NCBI GenBank assembly: GCA_029559475.1
Contig: JAKQBN010000021.1
Location: 1-64,000, forward strand
DNA from: a bacterium
GTDB lineage: Bacteria > UBA4055
Reading direction: 5' to 3'
Length of the DNA: 64,000 nt
A model generated the notes under the pieces. That model ran no database searches, had not been told where the DNA came from, and worked only from the letters and a program-made list of their open reading frames with translations. Below, one piece after another: positions 6,721-16,186 of this stretch (positions within the stretch are counted from its first letter, which is position 1; each line of letters opens with the position of its first letter). Position numbers and translations under genes: made by a program.

Positions 6721-8220
6721 TTACAGTGTATAACCTATACCGGCTTTAATTACAAGACCGTTCGGCAAAAGCCAGCCATCCTCTCCTACCTTTTCATCAT
6801 TCTCGTCATAAAGTTCACTATAGAATCTGTAGCCTGTTCCGATATCAAGAATAAGATTTTTATTGATGAGGTAGTTTATGCCTGATCTTGCTCTGAATCC
6901 GAAGGAATAGAAATCTCCGTCCTGTCCGGTTGCATCATTTTTTAGGCTTAAACCCATATAACCGAAATCCGCTCCAATATACCACCCGAGCTGTCTTTTA
7001 AAATACTTCTTCGTAAGACCGATCTCTGCTATGCCTGTTGTAGTTTCGGTATCTTCAACACCGATCTTACCCGGCTGGGCAAAGAGAAGATCACCGGAAA
7101 TGTTCATATACAGTTCCTCCATGTGAATGAACTGGTCAAGGTTGTATTCGATGCTCATGCCTATGAACGGGCTCATGTTGGTATCATTTTCTTTCAGAGT
7201 TGTTTCAGAATCATCCCAGTATTTAAAAGCGCACTCTCCCCCTGTAAGAAATATAGTGAGATTTACCAGTGGATACTCGTAGAACTGGTCGTACTCGTTA
7301 AAGAGGTCAGCCTCTTTTGTCCCTTTCTGCTGATTTACGATCATCAGCTGTGCTGCGGACTGATTTTCATAAACCCTTCTTACTTTAAGAAATCCCGTCT
7401 CTATGTATTTCTCTTTTCCTGAAGCGTCTTTCTGCTTATAGCCGACAGTATATGAGTCGCCCATGTGAACGCCTACGTTCTTACCGAAATTGAACGATAT
7501 TTCGTCTTTTTTCAGAACTACTTTTTCAGCAAGCGCTTTTATTTTGAACATATCAACTTTTTTCACTTCTTTTTCCATAAACAGGATCATTCCGTTAGCC
7601 GCTGATTTTACAGCTTCGGCCCTTTTATCCTTTTTCTTATCGTTCAGTGCAAGGTCGAACAGATTACTGAAAGCGCTTGATCCTGTAGCTCTGACAGTCG
7701 TTTCAAGCTTCGGTTCCCATACAGGAGCTTCCGGAGTTCCCGCATTGACCGCTGAATAGATATCTATAGCCACTCCGATATTAGCGGTAAAATCATCACC
7801 GGTCTTATTCTTCGTCAGCGCATAATTTTCAAGTCTGGGAAAAAATATATACGCTCCATTGATGATCTTGTCAACGTTCTCGCCCGTAACGAAATTCGAA
7901 CCGTAATACTCGTTCTTTATGTCCCACTGCTTAGCCGCTCTTTCCTCGATCTTTGTTATGGTGTATTCCTTGATGATCTTGAAAAGTTCGGCAGGATCTG
8001 TAACGCCCGCCGGTATAGGATTGTAATCGAATCTTCCCAGATTCACGAATTTGTCGTAGATCTTCTGATAGATCATATCGACATCCTGCTGAGGAACCGA
8101 CATCGCTGAAGATGTTACATCCATTTTAAAGATCGAGATGGACTTTCTGTCATATTCTTCGAGCGCAGCGCTCAGCGTGAAGATCATCACAACCATCATT
8201 AGTGCTGTTATTTTTTTCAT
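6721..8220 (-). CDS. exported protein with C-terminal outer-membrane barrel-like region
   Basis: 499 residues with a signal peptide (about 1-18). Residues 20-250 form a soluble domain (KSISIFKMDVTSSAMSVPQ opening, like proteins of the CsgG/LPP20 envelope group) and residues 310-499 show alternating aromatic strands (IGMSIEYNL, GWYIGADFGYMGLSL, final IKAGIGYTL) typical of an outer-membrane barrel. First gene of the three-gene operon; GGGGAG lies upstream. No family name recognised. Confidence 0.65.
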   Translation of the reverse strand: MKKITALMMVVMIFTLSAALEEYDRKSISIFKMDVTSSAMSVPQQDVDMIYQKIYDKFVNLGRFDYNPIPAGVTDPAELFKIIKEYTITKIEERAAKQWDIKNEYYGSNFVTGENVDKIINGAYIFFPRLENYALTKNKTGDDFTANIGVAIDIYSAVNAGTPEAPVWEPKLETTVRATGSSAFSNLFDLALNDKKKDKRAEAVKSAANGMILFMEKEVKKVDMFKIKALAEKVVLKKDEISFNFGKNVGVHMGDSYTVGYKQKDASGKEKYIETGFLKVRRVYENQSAAQLMIVNQQKGTKEADLFNEYDQFYEYPLVNLTIFLTGGECAFKYWDDSETTLKENDTNMSPFIGMSIEYNLDQFIHMEELYMNISGDLLFAQPGKIGVEDTETTTGIAEIGLTKKYFKRQLGWYIGADFGYMGLSLKNDATGQDGDFYSFGFRARSGINYLINKNLILDIGTGYRFYSELYDENDEKVGEDGWLLPNGLVIKAGIGYTL

Positions 8221-8237
8221 ACCGGGCTCTCCCCTTA

Positions 8238-8267
8238 TTATTAAATTTATTCGTTCATTTCAATCAA
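8238..8267 (-). promoter_or_regulatory. predicted promoter of the 8220-4380 operon
   Basis: Minus strand TTGATT (8267-8262), 18-base spacer, TAATAA (8243-8238), just upstream of the first gene. Spacing is slightly long. Confidence 0.35.
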
Positions 8268-8308
8268 CAAGCTTAAAATAATGAAAATTCAAAGCGTTGG
8301 CAATATAA

Positions 8309-9790
8309 TTAATAATTTATTCGCACATTATATATTCTGACATCATAATCATTAAAAAGTTCTACGCCGTCAAAGAAATATTTCATACCGTAATAGGAAT
8401 TTTCATCGAAACTTTTAACTTTGCCGGTGTTTATCCCCGCCGACCCATAAGATATACTGAAGAGACCGCTGAATGTATAATCGAAATTCTGATAGAGATG
8501 AGAATAATATACAGCTAAAGTATCCGATGACTCTGCACTGACTTCTACCTTGAAATCCTTTATATACTTCCCGTTCTTTTTTTCAGCTTTGTAATAATTT
8601 GAAATAGCTTTAAAATCCTCAAACCTTCTATTAGACTTTATACTGAAACTGAAATCTGCGGATTTATCTGTTTTATTTTTCAAAATTATGAATTTGGCGT
8701 AATCGCCTCCGAAATATTTGGGAAGCATCGGAACGAATTTTTCGTTTATGCCTATATTTTCTGTGGTTACGTCTTTTTTCAGGTTCAGATCGTAAAAAAA
8801 GTATTCCGGAGAATGTTTAAGCTGTTTGTAAACATTATTCCTATTGAATAACAGAAGCGTATCCCCGCAGCAGCCCGCAAAATAATCCCTTTCGATAAAT
8901 TCTTCTTCATTATCTGCATCGTATCCGCTGAAATAATTCGGCGGTCTTATTCCGGAAACAGACAGAAGGGTCTTCGCTATGTCAGTCAGGGCAGCTGGTG
9001 CTTCTGAATATGACTTTTTGAACCTGCTGCCGTAGAAGAAAGCGGGATAGTCTTTGTACGCGTAAGTTCTTTTCGAAGAAACAAACAGAAATACGGGATC
9101 GTATTTAAGCTTCTCTCGGATCCTGTCTACAGTACTGCCTATCTGATGATCGATGTCGGTATAGTAATTCTCATTCGTTCCGTATCCTGCGCTCAGATCA
9201 GCATAATAAAAAAAGGGGGTGTCAAGATCGGAGCTCAGATTATAGTAAAGATCCTCGAGAACCTTCTCCTTCGAGCCTGATATCAAACCTGCTGAGAAAT
9301 ATTTTCCGGCCTGGTTTCCCAGTAAGGAATCTGACGTAAAGAATTTCGTGACATATCCCGACCTGCTGTACTCTTGCGGAACAGAGCTGTTCCTTAGGCT
9401 GTCAGCAATAAGACTTTTCAAACTTCTGTAAGGTTCTTTTCCGTCATCAGCCTTGTATGGAGCCAGACATTCAAAAAAACTCTTCAGTGAAGTGATCCTG
9501 TCCGGAGATAGTGCGTGAGTCGAAGCGAAGATCCTTGAATTTGAATATATACGGAAAAGAATCGGAGATCTCAGCGAATCAGTTAAATACAGGCTGTCGA
9601 GATCTGGAATGTCAAAAATAATAACGCCTTTACCGCTGAATTTTATACTGGCAGCTATTGAAGCGCTGTCTAAAGTTGCCTCACGATAATTGATCTCCGG
9701 GGAAACATACTTCTCAAGGGTTTTCTCCCTTATAAAAAGATACCCCGCGGACAGAAGCAGAATAGAAAAAAGTATAATAAAATATTTCAT
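8309..9790 (-). CDS. membrane-anchored protein with degenerate sulfatase / alkaline-phosphatase fold
   Basis: 493 residues starting with a single membrane segment (about 3-19), the rest periplasmic. FASTHALSPDRITSLKSFF (about 89-107) resembles the place where sulfatases carry their active-site Cys/Ser, and LTDIAKTLLSVSGIRPP (about 270-286) resembles their C-terminal segment that precedes the end of the catalytic domain. The catalytic Cys/Ser and most metal-binding acidic residues are not evident, so it is probably inactive or of changed chemistry. The C-terminal 140 residues look like an added strand-rich domain. Follows the barrel gene 9797-10339 with a 6-base gap. Confidence 0.5.
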   Translation of the reverse strand: MKYFIILFSILLLSAGYLFIREKTLEKYVSPEINYREATLDSASIAASIKFSGKGVIIFDIPDLDSLYLTDSLRSPILFRIYSNSRIFASTHALSPDRITSLKSFFECLAPYKADDGKEPYRSLKSLIADSLRNSSVPQEYSRSGYVTKFFTSDSLLGNQAGKYFSAGLISGSKEKVLEDLYYNLSSDLDTPFFYYADLSAGYGTNENYYTDIDHQIGSTVDRIREKLKYDPVFLFVSSKRTYAYKDYPAFFYGSRFKKSYSEAPAALTDIAKTLLSVSGIRPPNYFSGYDADNEEEFIERDYFAGCCGDTLLLFNRNNVYKQLKHSPEYFFYDLNLKKDVTTENIGINEKFVPMLPKYFGGDYAKFIILKNKTDKSADFSFSIKSNRRFEDFKAISNYYKAEKKNGKYIKDFKVEVSAESSDTLAVYYSHLYQNFDYTFSGLFSISYGSAGINTGKVKSFDENSYYGMKYFFDGVELFNDYDVRIYNVRINY

Positions 9791-9796
9791 GCTCTA

Positions 9797-10339
9797 TCAG
9801 AACTGGTAAACTATGCCTAGAGAGTGCATCGGGAATATATCCTCGTCCACTCCCGTTTCCAAAGTCATTCTTCCGGTCATTGAATAATCGAATCCGAATC
9901 CGTTTTGAAAAATGTACTGCGCGGAGAACCTGAGCATCAGATGATTTATCCTGAATCCCTGCTCTATTCCGTTCAGATCTTCCACATCGTCGTTCGCAGA
10001 AAATCCTAAATCGCCGGTAAATATCCACGACCACGATCTCTTTGAAAATCTGTAGTTCAGCGCTCCAATTATCTCGGCCTTTTCCGAAAATGAATTTCCC
10101 GCATCAGTCTGACCGTATTCAAATGTGAATCCGAGCCTTTTAGTCAGTGTCCTCGAAAAGCTTATCCCGAATTTCTTCTGATCCTGAGGATAAAAACTAT
10201 AGCCTGTTCTGAATTTGTTAAATTTATAATCCCTGTACATAGACTGATCGACAGATGAAGTTTCCTCGAATAGATCGAACTCTCCCGCATACATCGCGAA
10301 TGAACTCAACAAGAACAATATGGTAATGACCGTTTTCAA
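9797..10339 (-). CDS. outer-membrane barrel-like protein
   Basis: 180 residues with a signal peptide (cleavage after MYAG, about 19). The remainder is strand-rich with recurring aromatic ends (GYSFYPQ, LGFTFEYGQ, WSWIFTGDLGFSA) and ends in GIVYQF, a terminal aromatic typical of barrels inserted by BamA. The start is TTG with AAGG close upstream, in line with an expression level tied to metK, 9 bases before it. Confidence 0.55.
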   Translation of the reverse strand: MKTVITILFLLSSFAMYAGEFDLFEETSSVDQSMYRDYKFNKFRTGYSFYPQDQKKFGISFSRTLTKRLGFTFEYGQTDAGNSFSEKAEIIGALNYRFSKRSWSWIFTGDLGFSANDDVEDLNGIEQGFRINHLMLRFSAQYIFQNGFGFDYSMTGRMTLETGVDEDIFPMHSLGIVYQF

Positions 10340-10348
10340 TCTGCCTTC

Positions 10349-11515
10349 CTATGAATGAAGTTTATCGACCATGTCAAGTTTTTCCCACGCAAAACCGTCC
10401 CTTCCGAAATGTCCGTAAGCTGCCGTTTTTTTGAACACCGGCTTTCTCAGTTCAAGCTTTTTAATTATCCCTTTCGGTGTCAGATCGAAATGCTTTCTTA
10501 TAAGTTTAACGATCTCTTCGCCTGATATCTTTCCTGTCCTGAAAGTCTCGGCCATTATTGAAACGGGCTCGGCAATTCCGATCGCATAAGCTAACTGTAT
10601 TTCCAGCTTCTGTGCGAATCCTGCAGCCACTAGATTCTTGGCTATGTATCTTGCCATGTATGCGGCCGATCTGTCTACTTTAGTGGAATCTTTACCGCTG
10701 AAAGCTCCACCTCCGTGTCTTGCGTATCCGCCGTAGGTATCAACAATGATCTTTCTGCCTGTGAGTCCCGTGTCTCCCATCGGCCCGCCGGTTACGAATC
10801 TGCCTGTCGGGTTGATATATATCTTATAATCGCCTTTAACAAGCTTCTTCGGGATCACGGGTTTTATAACTTTTTCTATAACTTCCTTTTCAATTTCCGC
10901 GTGCTCTTTCTTGAGCTGAGCCGCTGTGGGTTTTTCTCCGCCGAAAAGAGGATCATGCTGGGTCGAGATCACGACCGTATCGATCGAATCAGGTTTCCAG
11001 TCTTCATAATTTACTGTAACCTGAGACTTTCCGTCAGGCCTTAAAAATCCGATCGAACCATCTTTTCTGCATTTTGACAGCTGTTTAGTAAGTTTATGCG
11101 CCATTACTATCGGAAGAGGCATGAACTCGGGAGTTTCATCGCAGGCGAATCCGAACATCATTCCCTGATCACCGGCACCGTCCCTGTCTACGCCCATAGC
11201 GATATCCCCGCTCTGCTGATCTATCGTTGAGATCACGCCGCAGGTATTATAATCGAATCCTTTATATGAATGGTCGTATCCGATTTCCTTTATCGTATTC
11301 CTGACAAGACCGGGTATATCCACGTATGTCTTTGTGGTCATTTCACCGCCGACCACGACAAGACCTGTAGTTACAAATGTTTCTATTGCGACCCTGCTCG
11401 AAGGATCGTCTTTGAGTGCCGCATCGAGCACTGCATCCGAAATCTGATCAGCTATTTTATCGGGATGTCCTTCCGTTACCGATTCGCTTGAAAATAAAAA
11501 ATTGCCGTATTTCAT
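10349..11515 (-). CDS. metK: S-adenosylmethionine synthetase
   Basis: 388 residues, the usual length. It makes SAM from methionine and ATP in the cytoplasm. The N-terminal [16 protein letters not shown] and the C-terminal [19 protein letters not shown] carry the ATP- and metal-binding residues; [13 protein letters not shown] is the third conserved motif. The gap to the upstream gene is only 24 bases, leaving no room for a SAM riboswitch. The SAM made here is also the cofactor of the radical enzyme KamA in the lysine operon. Confidence 0.97.
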   Translation of the reverse strand: MKYGNFLFSSESVTEGHPDKIADQISDAVLDAALKDDPSSRVAIETFVTTGLVVVGGEMTTKTYVDIPGLVRNTIKEIGYDHSYKGFDYNTCGVISTIDQQSGDIAMGVDRDGAGDQGMMFGFACDETPEFMPLPIVMAHKLTKQLSKCRKDGSIGFLRPDGKSQVTVNYEDWKPDSIDTVVISTQHDPLFGGEKPTAAQLKKEHAEIEKEVIEKVIKPVIPKKLVKGDYKIYINPTGRFVTGGPMGDTGLTGRKIIVDTYGGYARHGGGAFSGKDSTKVDRSAAYMARYIAKNLVAAGFAQKLEIQLAYAIGIAEPVSIMAETFRTGKISGEEIVKLIRKHFDLTPKGIIKKLELRKPVFKKTAAYGHFGRDGFAWEKLDMVDKLHS

Positions 11516-11539
11516 CGTGTTAACCCTTTTAAAAAGTTA

Positions 11540-12178
11540 TTAATTGAAGAAGAACCTTACGCCTAATCTTGAAAGTATTCCGCTCATGTCGTATTCTCTT
11601 TCTACCGTCATGCTGGTTCCGCCTATATCGTCCTCGTAATCATAGCTCGGTTTGGAATAATGATACGCAATTTCACCGAATACTTCGGATCTCTGGCCGA
11701 GATTATAGATAGCACCGCCGCCCAGCCTCCAGTTGAAATCGAAAGCAAGTTCAGACTCCTCACTTATGTCATCCTGATTATAAGTATTGTATGAAGCGTA
11801 CAGCATCTCCGCTCCCAAAGCTCCTGTCGCGAACCATTTAATTTTATCGTTGAAAGGGAATTTTGCAGTTACGGCCACCATAAGCGGAAAATCATATATT
11901 GTAGTCTTGCTTAATTTTACAAGATCATCAGCCGAAAGACCCGGAATTTCCTCATATTCGCCTTTCGCATCTTTGTCTTCAAATTCCTTTTTAAACCAGT
12001 CAAGGCTTAGAGAAACATCCAGATTCGTATCGATATGAAGCCCGTATTCAACACCGAGATCGAATCCTCCGTCGCAGGCCTGAGGAAAGAACATTCCAGC
12101 TTTGATCGAACCGATCTTCTGCTGACCGTAAAGCGTAAAAGCCGCAAATACGGCAGCGATTAAAAAATACTTTTTCAT
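11540..12178 (-). CDS. outer-membrane barrel protein
   Basis: 212 residues with a signal peptide (about 1-18, LYGQ cleavage). Eight or so amphipathic strands follow (SIKAGMFFPQ, GVEYGLHI, WRLGGGAIYNL, FGEIAYHYSKPS) and the chain ends in LGVRFFFN, a C-terminal aromatic barrel signal. GGAGG precedes the ATG. It heads a transcription unit that could continue into metK. Confidence 0.6.
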   Translation of the reverse strand: MKKYFLIAAVFAAFTLYGQQKIGSIKAGMFFPQACDGGFDLGVEYGLHIDTNLDVSLSLDWFKKEFEDKDAKGEYEEIPGLSADDLVKLSKTTIYDFPLMVAVTAKFPFNDKIKWFATGALGAEMLYASYNTYNQDDISEESELAFDFNWRLGGGAIYNLGQRSEVFGEIAYHYSKPSYDYEDDIGGTSMTVEREYDMSGILSRLGVRFFFN

Positions 12179-12202
12179 TGTAACCTCCTTATTACGATCG
12201 TA

Positions 12203-12230
12203 AATATAACAATTTTAAAGCGCAAGTCAA
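12203..12230 (-). promoter_or_regulatory. predicted promoter for the barrel gene and metK
   Basis: Minus strand TTGACT (12230-12225), 16-base spacer, TATATT (12208-12203), ending 24 bases before the ATG with a GGAGG site between. Confidence 0.55.
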
Positions 12231-12251
12231 AGCATTTTGCCTTTGTTTGAA

Positions 12252-12605
12252 CTATTTGTTTGCATCAAAGTTCGCTTCAGCGGAAACATATTCGATATTT
12301 TTGATCGCTGAAGGCTTTTTTACCGTTACCCACCCTGATCTAATAACGGGATAACTTTTTAAAAGATCAACGATTTTTTCCGCAAGTGTTTCAAGCAGGT
12401 AATACCTTTGCTCCTTCGCCGTTCTGATAATTTCCGCTACTATAGCCGAATAATCAGCAGCATACTCCAGTTTGTCCGTTCCGGCGGCTTTATCCGAATC
12501 ATAGTCGAACTCGATGTCTACAAGGATCCTCTGATGACTGTTCCTTTCGTGATGCTGAGTACCTATAACTGCCTGTATTTCGATCCCTTTTACTGTAATT
12601 TTCAT
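12252..12605 (-). CDS. folB: dihydroneopterin aldolase
   Basis: 117 residues, the family length. It cleaves or epimerises dihydroneopterin in folate/pterin synthesis. IEIQAVIGTQHHERNSHQ near the start corresponds to the conserved region with the catalytic glutamate, DYSAIVAEI and YLLETLAEKI to the central helices, and VTVKKPSAI near the end to the strand with the catalytic lysine. Third gene of a pteridine cluster after folE and the FolM-like reductase, 11 bases downstream. Confidence 0.9.
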   Translation of the reverse strand: MKITVKGIEIQAVIGTQHHERNSHQRILVDIEFDYDSDKAAGTDKLEYAADYSAIVAEIIRTAKEQRYYLLETLAEKIVDLLKSYPVIRSGWVTVKKPSAIKNIEYVSAEANFDANK

Positions 12606-12616
12606 AACTTTTCCGC

Positions 12617-13342
12617 TTATTTTAAACTTTCACCGCCATCAACGTAAATGATCTCGCCTGTGATGAAATCGTTTGAAATCAGGAATTTAACCGTGCTGAT
12701 AATATTATCCGTACTCCCCTTCTTTCCTAACGGTATTTTCGATTCGAGCCTTCTGACATATTCCTCGTCCTCCGATTTCCCGGGCAGAATAAGGCCGGGA
12801 CATATCCCATTTGAACGGATAGAAGGCGCGAATTCAAGCGCGGCGAACCTCGTTAATTCCAGTAGTGCCATTCTCGAAATTATATATGACGTGTATGTAT
12901 TCTGATACTTTGAAGTTTTTGTATCCATAAAATTGATAATATTGCCTACTCTGCAGTATCTTGCGAATTCTTTTGAAAGAAAGAACGGCGCTCTGTAATT
13001 AACGGCCGTCATCTCGTCAAAATCTGAGGGCGTTGTCTCTCTGATCTCTGATCTTTTAAAGACAGATGCCGAATTTACGAGCACGTTTAGATACGGATAT
13101 TCTGAAAATGCGGCTTTAACGAGCTCTGTAATAAAATGCACGTCCTTGAGATCGCCTTTGAATATTGAGCAGCTTCTTCCGGCCGATCTGACCGCCTTTT
13201 GGGTGGCTATGGCTTCTTTTTCAGAAGTGTTGTACTGGATCGCAATATCATAACCCGATTCCGCCAGAGATACAGCTATACCAGCTCCTATCCGCTTCGC
13301 TCCGCCGGTTATTAGCGCGGCTTTTTTTAACGAAGGATTCAT
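12617..13342 (-). CDS. folM: short-chain reductase, FolM/pteridine reductase type
   Basis: 241 residues of the short-chain dehydrogenase fold. TGGAKRIGAGIA (13-24) is the TGxxxRxG variant of the dinucleotide loop seen in pteridine reductases and FolM, which use NADPH to reduce dihydropterins. VLVNSASVF and the YTSYIISRMA segment follow; in the latter the usual YxxxK reads as YxxxxR or YIISR, so the catalytic lysine seems to be arginine. Its place between folE and folB supports a pterin substrate (dihydromonapterin or dihydrofolate). It may replace DHFR function, but that is not shown. Confidence 0.75.
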   Translation of the reverse strand: MNPSLKKAALITGGAKRIGAGIAVSLAESGYDIAIQYNTSEKEAIATQKAVRSAGRSCSIFKGDLKDVHFITELVKAAFSEYPYLNVLVNSASVFKRSEIRETTPSDFDEMTAVNYRAPFFLSKEFARYCRVGNIINFMDTKTSKYQNTYTSYIISRMALLELTRFAALEFAPSIRSNGICPGLILPGKSEDEEYVRRLESKIPLGKKGSTDNIISTVKFLISNDFITGEIIYVDGGESLK

Positions 13343-13346
13343 TTCT

Positions 13347-13913
13347 TTATTTCCTTATCAGACTTAAAAATTCTGATCTGGTCGCGCTGTCCTCTATGAA
13401 GCTACCCAGCATGCATGAGGTCGTCATAACCGAATTCTGCTTTTCAACGCCCCGCATCATCATACACAGATGCTGAGCTTCTATCACAACGCCGACTCCT
13501 TCCGCCGAAGTATATTTCATCACCGTTTCCGCTATCTGGCGCACAAGATTTTCCTGTATCTGCAGCCTTCTTGAATAAACATCTACTATCCTGGCGATCT
13601 TTGATAGGCCTAGAACTTTTCCGGATGGTATATACGCCACGTGGCATTTTCCGAAAAAGGGAAGCAGATGATGCTCGCAGAGAGAATAAAGTTCGATATT
13701 CTTTACGATCACCATATCGTCATTATCAGTCGAAAATACAGCGCCGTTGATAATTTTATCAATGTCCTCTTGATATCCTTTGGTCAAAAATGCGAATGCT
13801 TTCGCGGCTCTGTAGGGTGTCTTAACAAGACCTTCTCTTTTGCTGTCTTCACCCAGCTCTGATATAATCTTATCAAAAAGACCGTTCAGTTTTTTAATTT
13901 TTCCTTCTTCCAT
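13347..13913 (-). CDS. folE: GTP cyclohydrolase I
   Basis: 188 residues. It converts GTP to dihydroneopterin triphosphate, the first step of pterin synthesis. [18 protein letters not shown] carries zinc-binding Cys and His, and [12 protein letters not shown] the second zinc cysteine. I chose the ATG at 13913 since GGAGG sits 8 bases before it; a TTG 15 bases further upstream would overlap that site. folE-folM-folB are nearly contiguous (gaps 4 and 11 bases) and must be one operon. Confidence 0.96.
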   Translation of the reverse strand: MEEGKIKKLNGLFDKIISELGEDSKREGLVKTPYRAAKAFAFLTKGYQEDIDKIINGAVFSTDNDDMVIVKNIELYSLCEHHLLPFFGKCHVAYIPSGKVLGLSKIARIVDVYSRRLQIQENLVRQIAETVMKYTSAEGVGVVIEAQHLCMMMRGVEKQNSVMTTSCMLGSFIEDSATRSEFLSLIRK

Positions 13914-13937
13914 ATTCAGTACCTCCAAATTGCGTTA

Positions 13938-13966
13938 AATATAACATATTTATCCGTTAAAGCCAA
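13938..13966 (-). promoter_or_regulatory. predicted promoter of folE-folM-folB
   Basis: Minus strand TTGGCT (13966-13961), 17-base spacer, TATATT (13943-13938), 24 bases before the folE ATG. Confidence 0.5.
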
Positions 13967-14054
13967 AATTATTATTTTATTTGTATTATTATGTTGTTTT
14001 AAGGATCGATCGTGTTTAAATTTCAGTTGAATACTTCAGAGGAGTATTAGTATT

Positions 14055-15029
14055 ATGAAAAAAAGCCTGACGGTAAATATTTTCTTTAAGGAAGTTCAGA
14101 ACGAGCTGAAGCTTAAACCTATGACAGACATATCGTTTTCCGAGTCCCGCATGATAGAGCGCCCCGGATTAAACAAACCGGGACTTGCCCTGACCGGGTA
14201 TTTCAAGGATTTCAGCTGGGCGTGCCTTCAGCTTCTGTCAGAAACCGAGATCAGCTTTATAAACGACCAGTTTAGCGATAAGAACACCAAAGACATTAAA
14301 AAGCTGTGCGATTTTCCCGTACCCGCCTTCATCATAATCAGCAGAAAGAAAATAGACCAGAAATTTTTAGATCTGTGCTCTGAAAAAAAGATCCCCGTTT
14401 TCAGGAGTACTAAAACTTTCAATGAACTTTTTGAAACGGTAAACAATTATCTCGACGATTATTTTGCGCCGTCTACACAGATACACGGCACACTTGTCGA
14501 TGTTTATGGTACTGGGCTTCTTATAATGGGAAGAAGCAGCATCGGAAAAAGCGAGATAGCTCTCGATCTGGTGGAAAGGGGACACAGACTTGTAGCCGAT
14601 GATGTTGTAACACTTCAGAAAAAAGATGACAACGTTCTGATGGGGAAAAGCGGCGGGGGATATACTCCTTTTATGGAAATAAGGGGTCTGGGCATACTGA
14701 ACGTCAAAGAGATATTTGGAACAAGAGCGATAAGGATGCAGAAAAGAGTCGAGCTTGTGATCCAGCTTGAAGACTGGAAAAAGGAAGTGGAATACGAAAG
14801 GCTCGGTATCGAGGACGATTCTATCAAGATCCTTGATGTAGATCTGCCCAGAATAAAACTTCCGATATTTCCCGGAAAGAACATAACCGTGATCGCGGAA
14901 ACTATTGCTCTTAACCTTCATCTCAAGGTTTACGGTTACAACGCTGGGAAAGAATTTAATAAACTGCTTCTCAAAAAAATGAAGAATCAGCAAAGGCTTA
15001 CGCAGTATTTAAAGAAAGATTATGAATAA
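14055..15029 (+). CDS. hprK: HPr kinase/phosphorylase
   Basis: 324 residues, family length. It phosphorylates and dephosphorylates a serine of the carrier HPr in response to metabolite levels. The N-terminal regulatory domain spans 1-135. HGTLVDVYGTG leads into the P-loop GRSSIGKSE (159-167), in which the usual second glycine is serine; the signature MEIRGLGILN is at 207-216. AGGAG lies upstream of the ATG. Its end overlaps the next gene, a mannose-type EIIA, by 8 bases. No PTS permease is in the window, so the pair may work in regulation rather than sugar uptake. Confidence 0.93.
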   Translation: MKKSLTVNIFFKEVQNELKLKPMTDISFSESRMIERPGLNKPGLALTGYFKDFSWACLQLLSETEISFINDQFSDKNTKDIKKLCDFPVPAFIIISRKKIDQKFLDLCSEKKIPVFRSTKTFNELFETVNNYLDDYFAPSTQIHGTLVDVYGTGLLIMGRSSIGKSEIALDLVERGHRLVADDVVTLQKKDDNVLMGKSGGGYTPFMEIRGLGILNVKEIFGTRAIRMQKRVELVIQLEDWKKEVEYERLGIEDDSIKILDVDLPRIKLPIFPGKNITVIAETIALNLHLKVYGYNAGKEFNKLLLKKMKNQQRLTQYLKKDYE

Positions 15030-15405
15030 CAAGATGCTCATAGTTACGCACGGTCTCCTCGGATCGGCACTGATCGATGTAGCAGGAAAAATAATCGGCG
15101 ACTTTGAAACAGGCTGCCTAACAGCCATATCGAACGAGAATCTGTCAACCACAGAACTGGCCGGCAGAATACGTTCGGCTACCGAATCAGATCCGGATTC
15201 ATTTTACATTCTAGCGACAGACTTTCCGGGCGGCAGCTGTTTTATAGCATCGAGAAAAGTAGCATCGGCCAGCGGAAGGATAATGTCAGTGTCCGGCCTG
15301 AACATTTCTATGATCTTATCATTTCTTACGAAAAGAGAACTTTATCCGGGAATGCAGCTCGTCGAAATAATTAAAACGGATGGTAACAGGGCGATCTTAT
15401 CATGA
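15022..15405 (+). CDS. PTS mannose-family EIIA domain protein
   Basis: 127 residues, a stand-alone EIIA of the mannose family. His10 (IVTHGLLG) is the expected phosphorylation site; DFPGGSCF (about 68-75) and GLNISMILSFL (about 93-103) match the other conserved segments. Eight-base overlap with hprK and ATGA overlap with the next gene indicate translational coupling. With no membrane components nearby, it is probably part of a regulatory phosphorelay as in other FCB bacteria with incomplete PTS. Confidence 0.85.
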   Translation: MNNKMLIVTHGLLGSALIDVAGKIIGDFETGCLTAISNENLSTTELAGRIRSATESDPDSFYILATDFPGGSCFIASRKVASASGRIMSVSGLNISMILSFLTKRELYPGMQLVEIIKTDGNRAILS

Positions 15406-16178
15406 AAATGCTTATCAACTCATTACTTATCTTTATTACAGCGGCCGTTATACCGCAGCAGTCTGTTCCTGAAAGCGCTTCAAAAAAGATCGAGTATCCT
15501 TTTAAAAATGCTGAACATCTTCATTTCGAGGTCAACTACGGGATAATGCTCGCAGGATATGCGACAATAGAAGTCCTTGAAGATATTAATTTCAAAGGAA
15601 GGGACTGCTTTATCTTCAAAACTACCGCGAAATCAAGACGGGCTTTCGACTGGATCTTTAAGGTCAGGGACTGGACCATGTCATACTTCGATAAAGAAAG
15701 AGTCCATTCACTCAAGTTTGAAAAACAGTTAAGAGAAGGAAGTTATGAAGTTGATATAGATATCGATTACGATCAGACTGAACACAAGGCTTATTATTTC
15801 CGAGAGAGAAAAGGCAAAAAAAATAAAAGCGCAGTTATAAACATACCTGAAAATGTAATGGACCCTCTTTCAGCTCTATTTTATGTCAGAACGAAAGATC
15901 TGAAGATCGGTGATGAGATAATAATACCGGCTACGGACAATAAAAAAGTTTATGATATAAAAGTCATCGTTCATAAAATAGAGACCGTTGAAGTACCTGC
16001 AGGAAAATTTAAATGTTTCGTTGTCGAGCCCGTGATGGCTGACGGCGGAATTTTTAAAAAAGACGGAAAAGTGATGGTATGGCTGACTGCAGACAAAAAG
16101 AAAATGCCGGTTAAAATGGAAACAAAAATTTATATAGGTTCTATCGTAGCTGAACTTGACTGGTTCGTTTCAAGGTGA
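15402..16178 (+). CDS. DUF3108-family exported protein
   Basis: 258 residues with a hydrophobic N-terminus (4-17) acting as signal peptide or anchor. LHFEVNYGIMLAGYATIEV near the start, IFKVRDWTMSYFD, DPLSALFYVR and a terminal lipocalin-like strand set match DUF3108, a periplasmic family of unknown function found in many Gram-negatives. Starts inside the stop of the EIIA gene (ATGA). Confidence 0.8.
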   Translation: MKMLINSLLIFITAAVIPQQSVPESASKKIEYPFKNAEHLHFEVNYGIMLAGYATIEVLEDINFKGRDCFIFKTTAKSRRAFDWIFKVRDWTMSYFDKERVHSLKFEKQLREGSYEVDIDIDYDQTEHKAYYFRERKGKKNKSAVINIPENVMDPLSALFYVRTKDLKIGDEIIIPATDNKKVYDIKVIVHKIETVEVPAGKFKCFVVEPVMADGGIFKKDGKVMVWLTADKKKMPVKMETKIYIGSIVAELDWFVSR

Positions 16179-16186
16179 GTTTATAG

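Noticed and set aside
11516-11539. SAM riboswitch before metK
   Set aside because: The gap is only 24 bases, and the upstream 12179-12251 gap shows no SAM riboswitch core.
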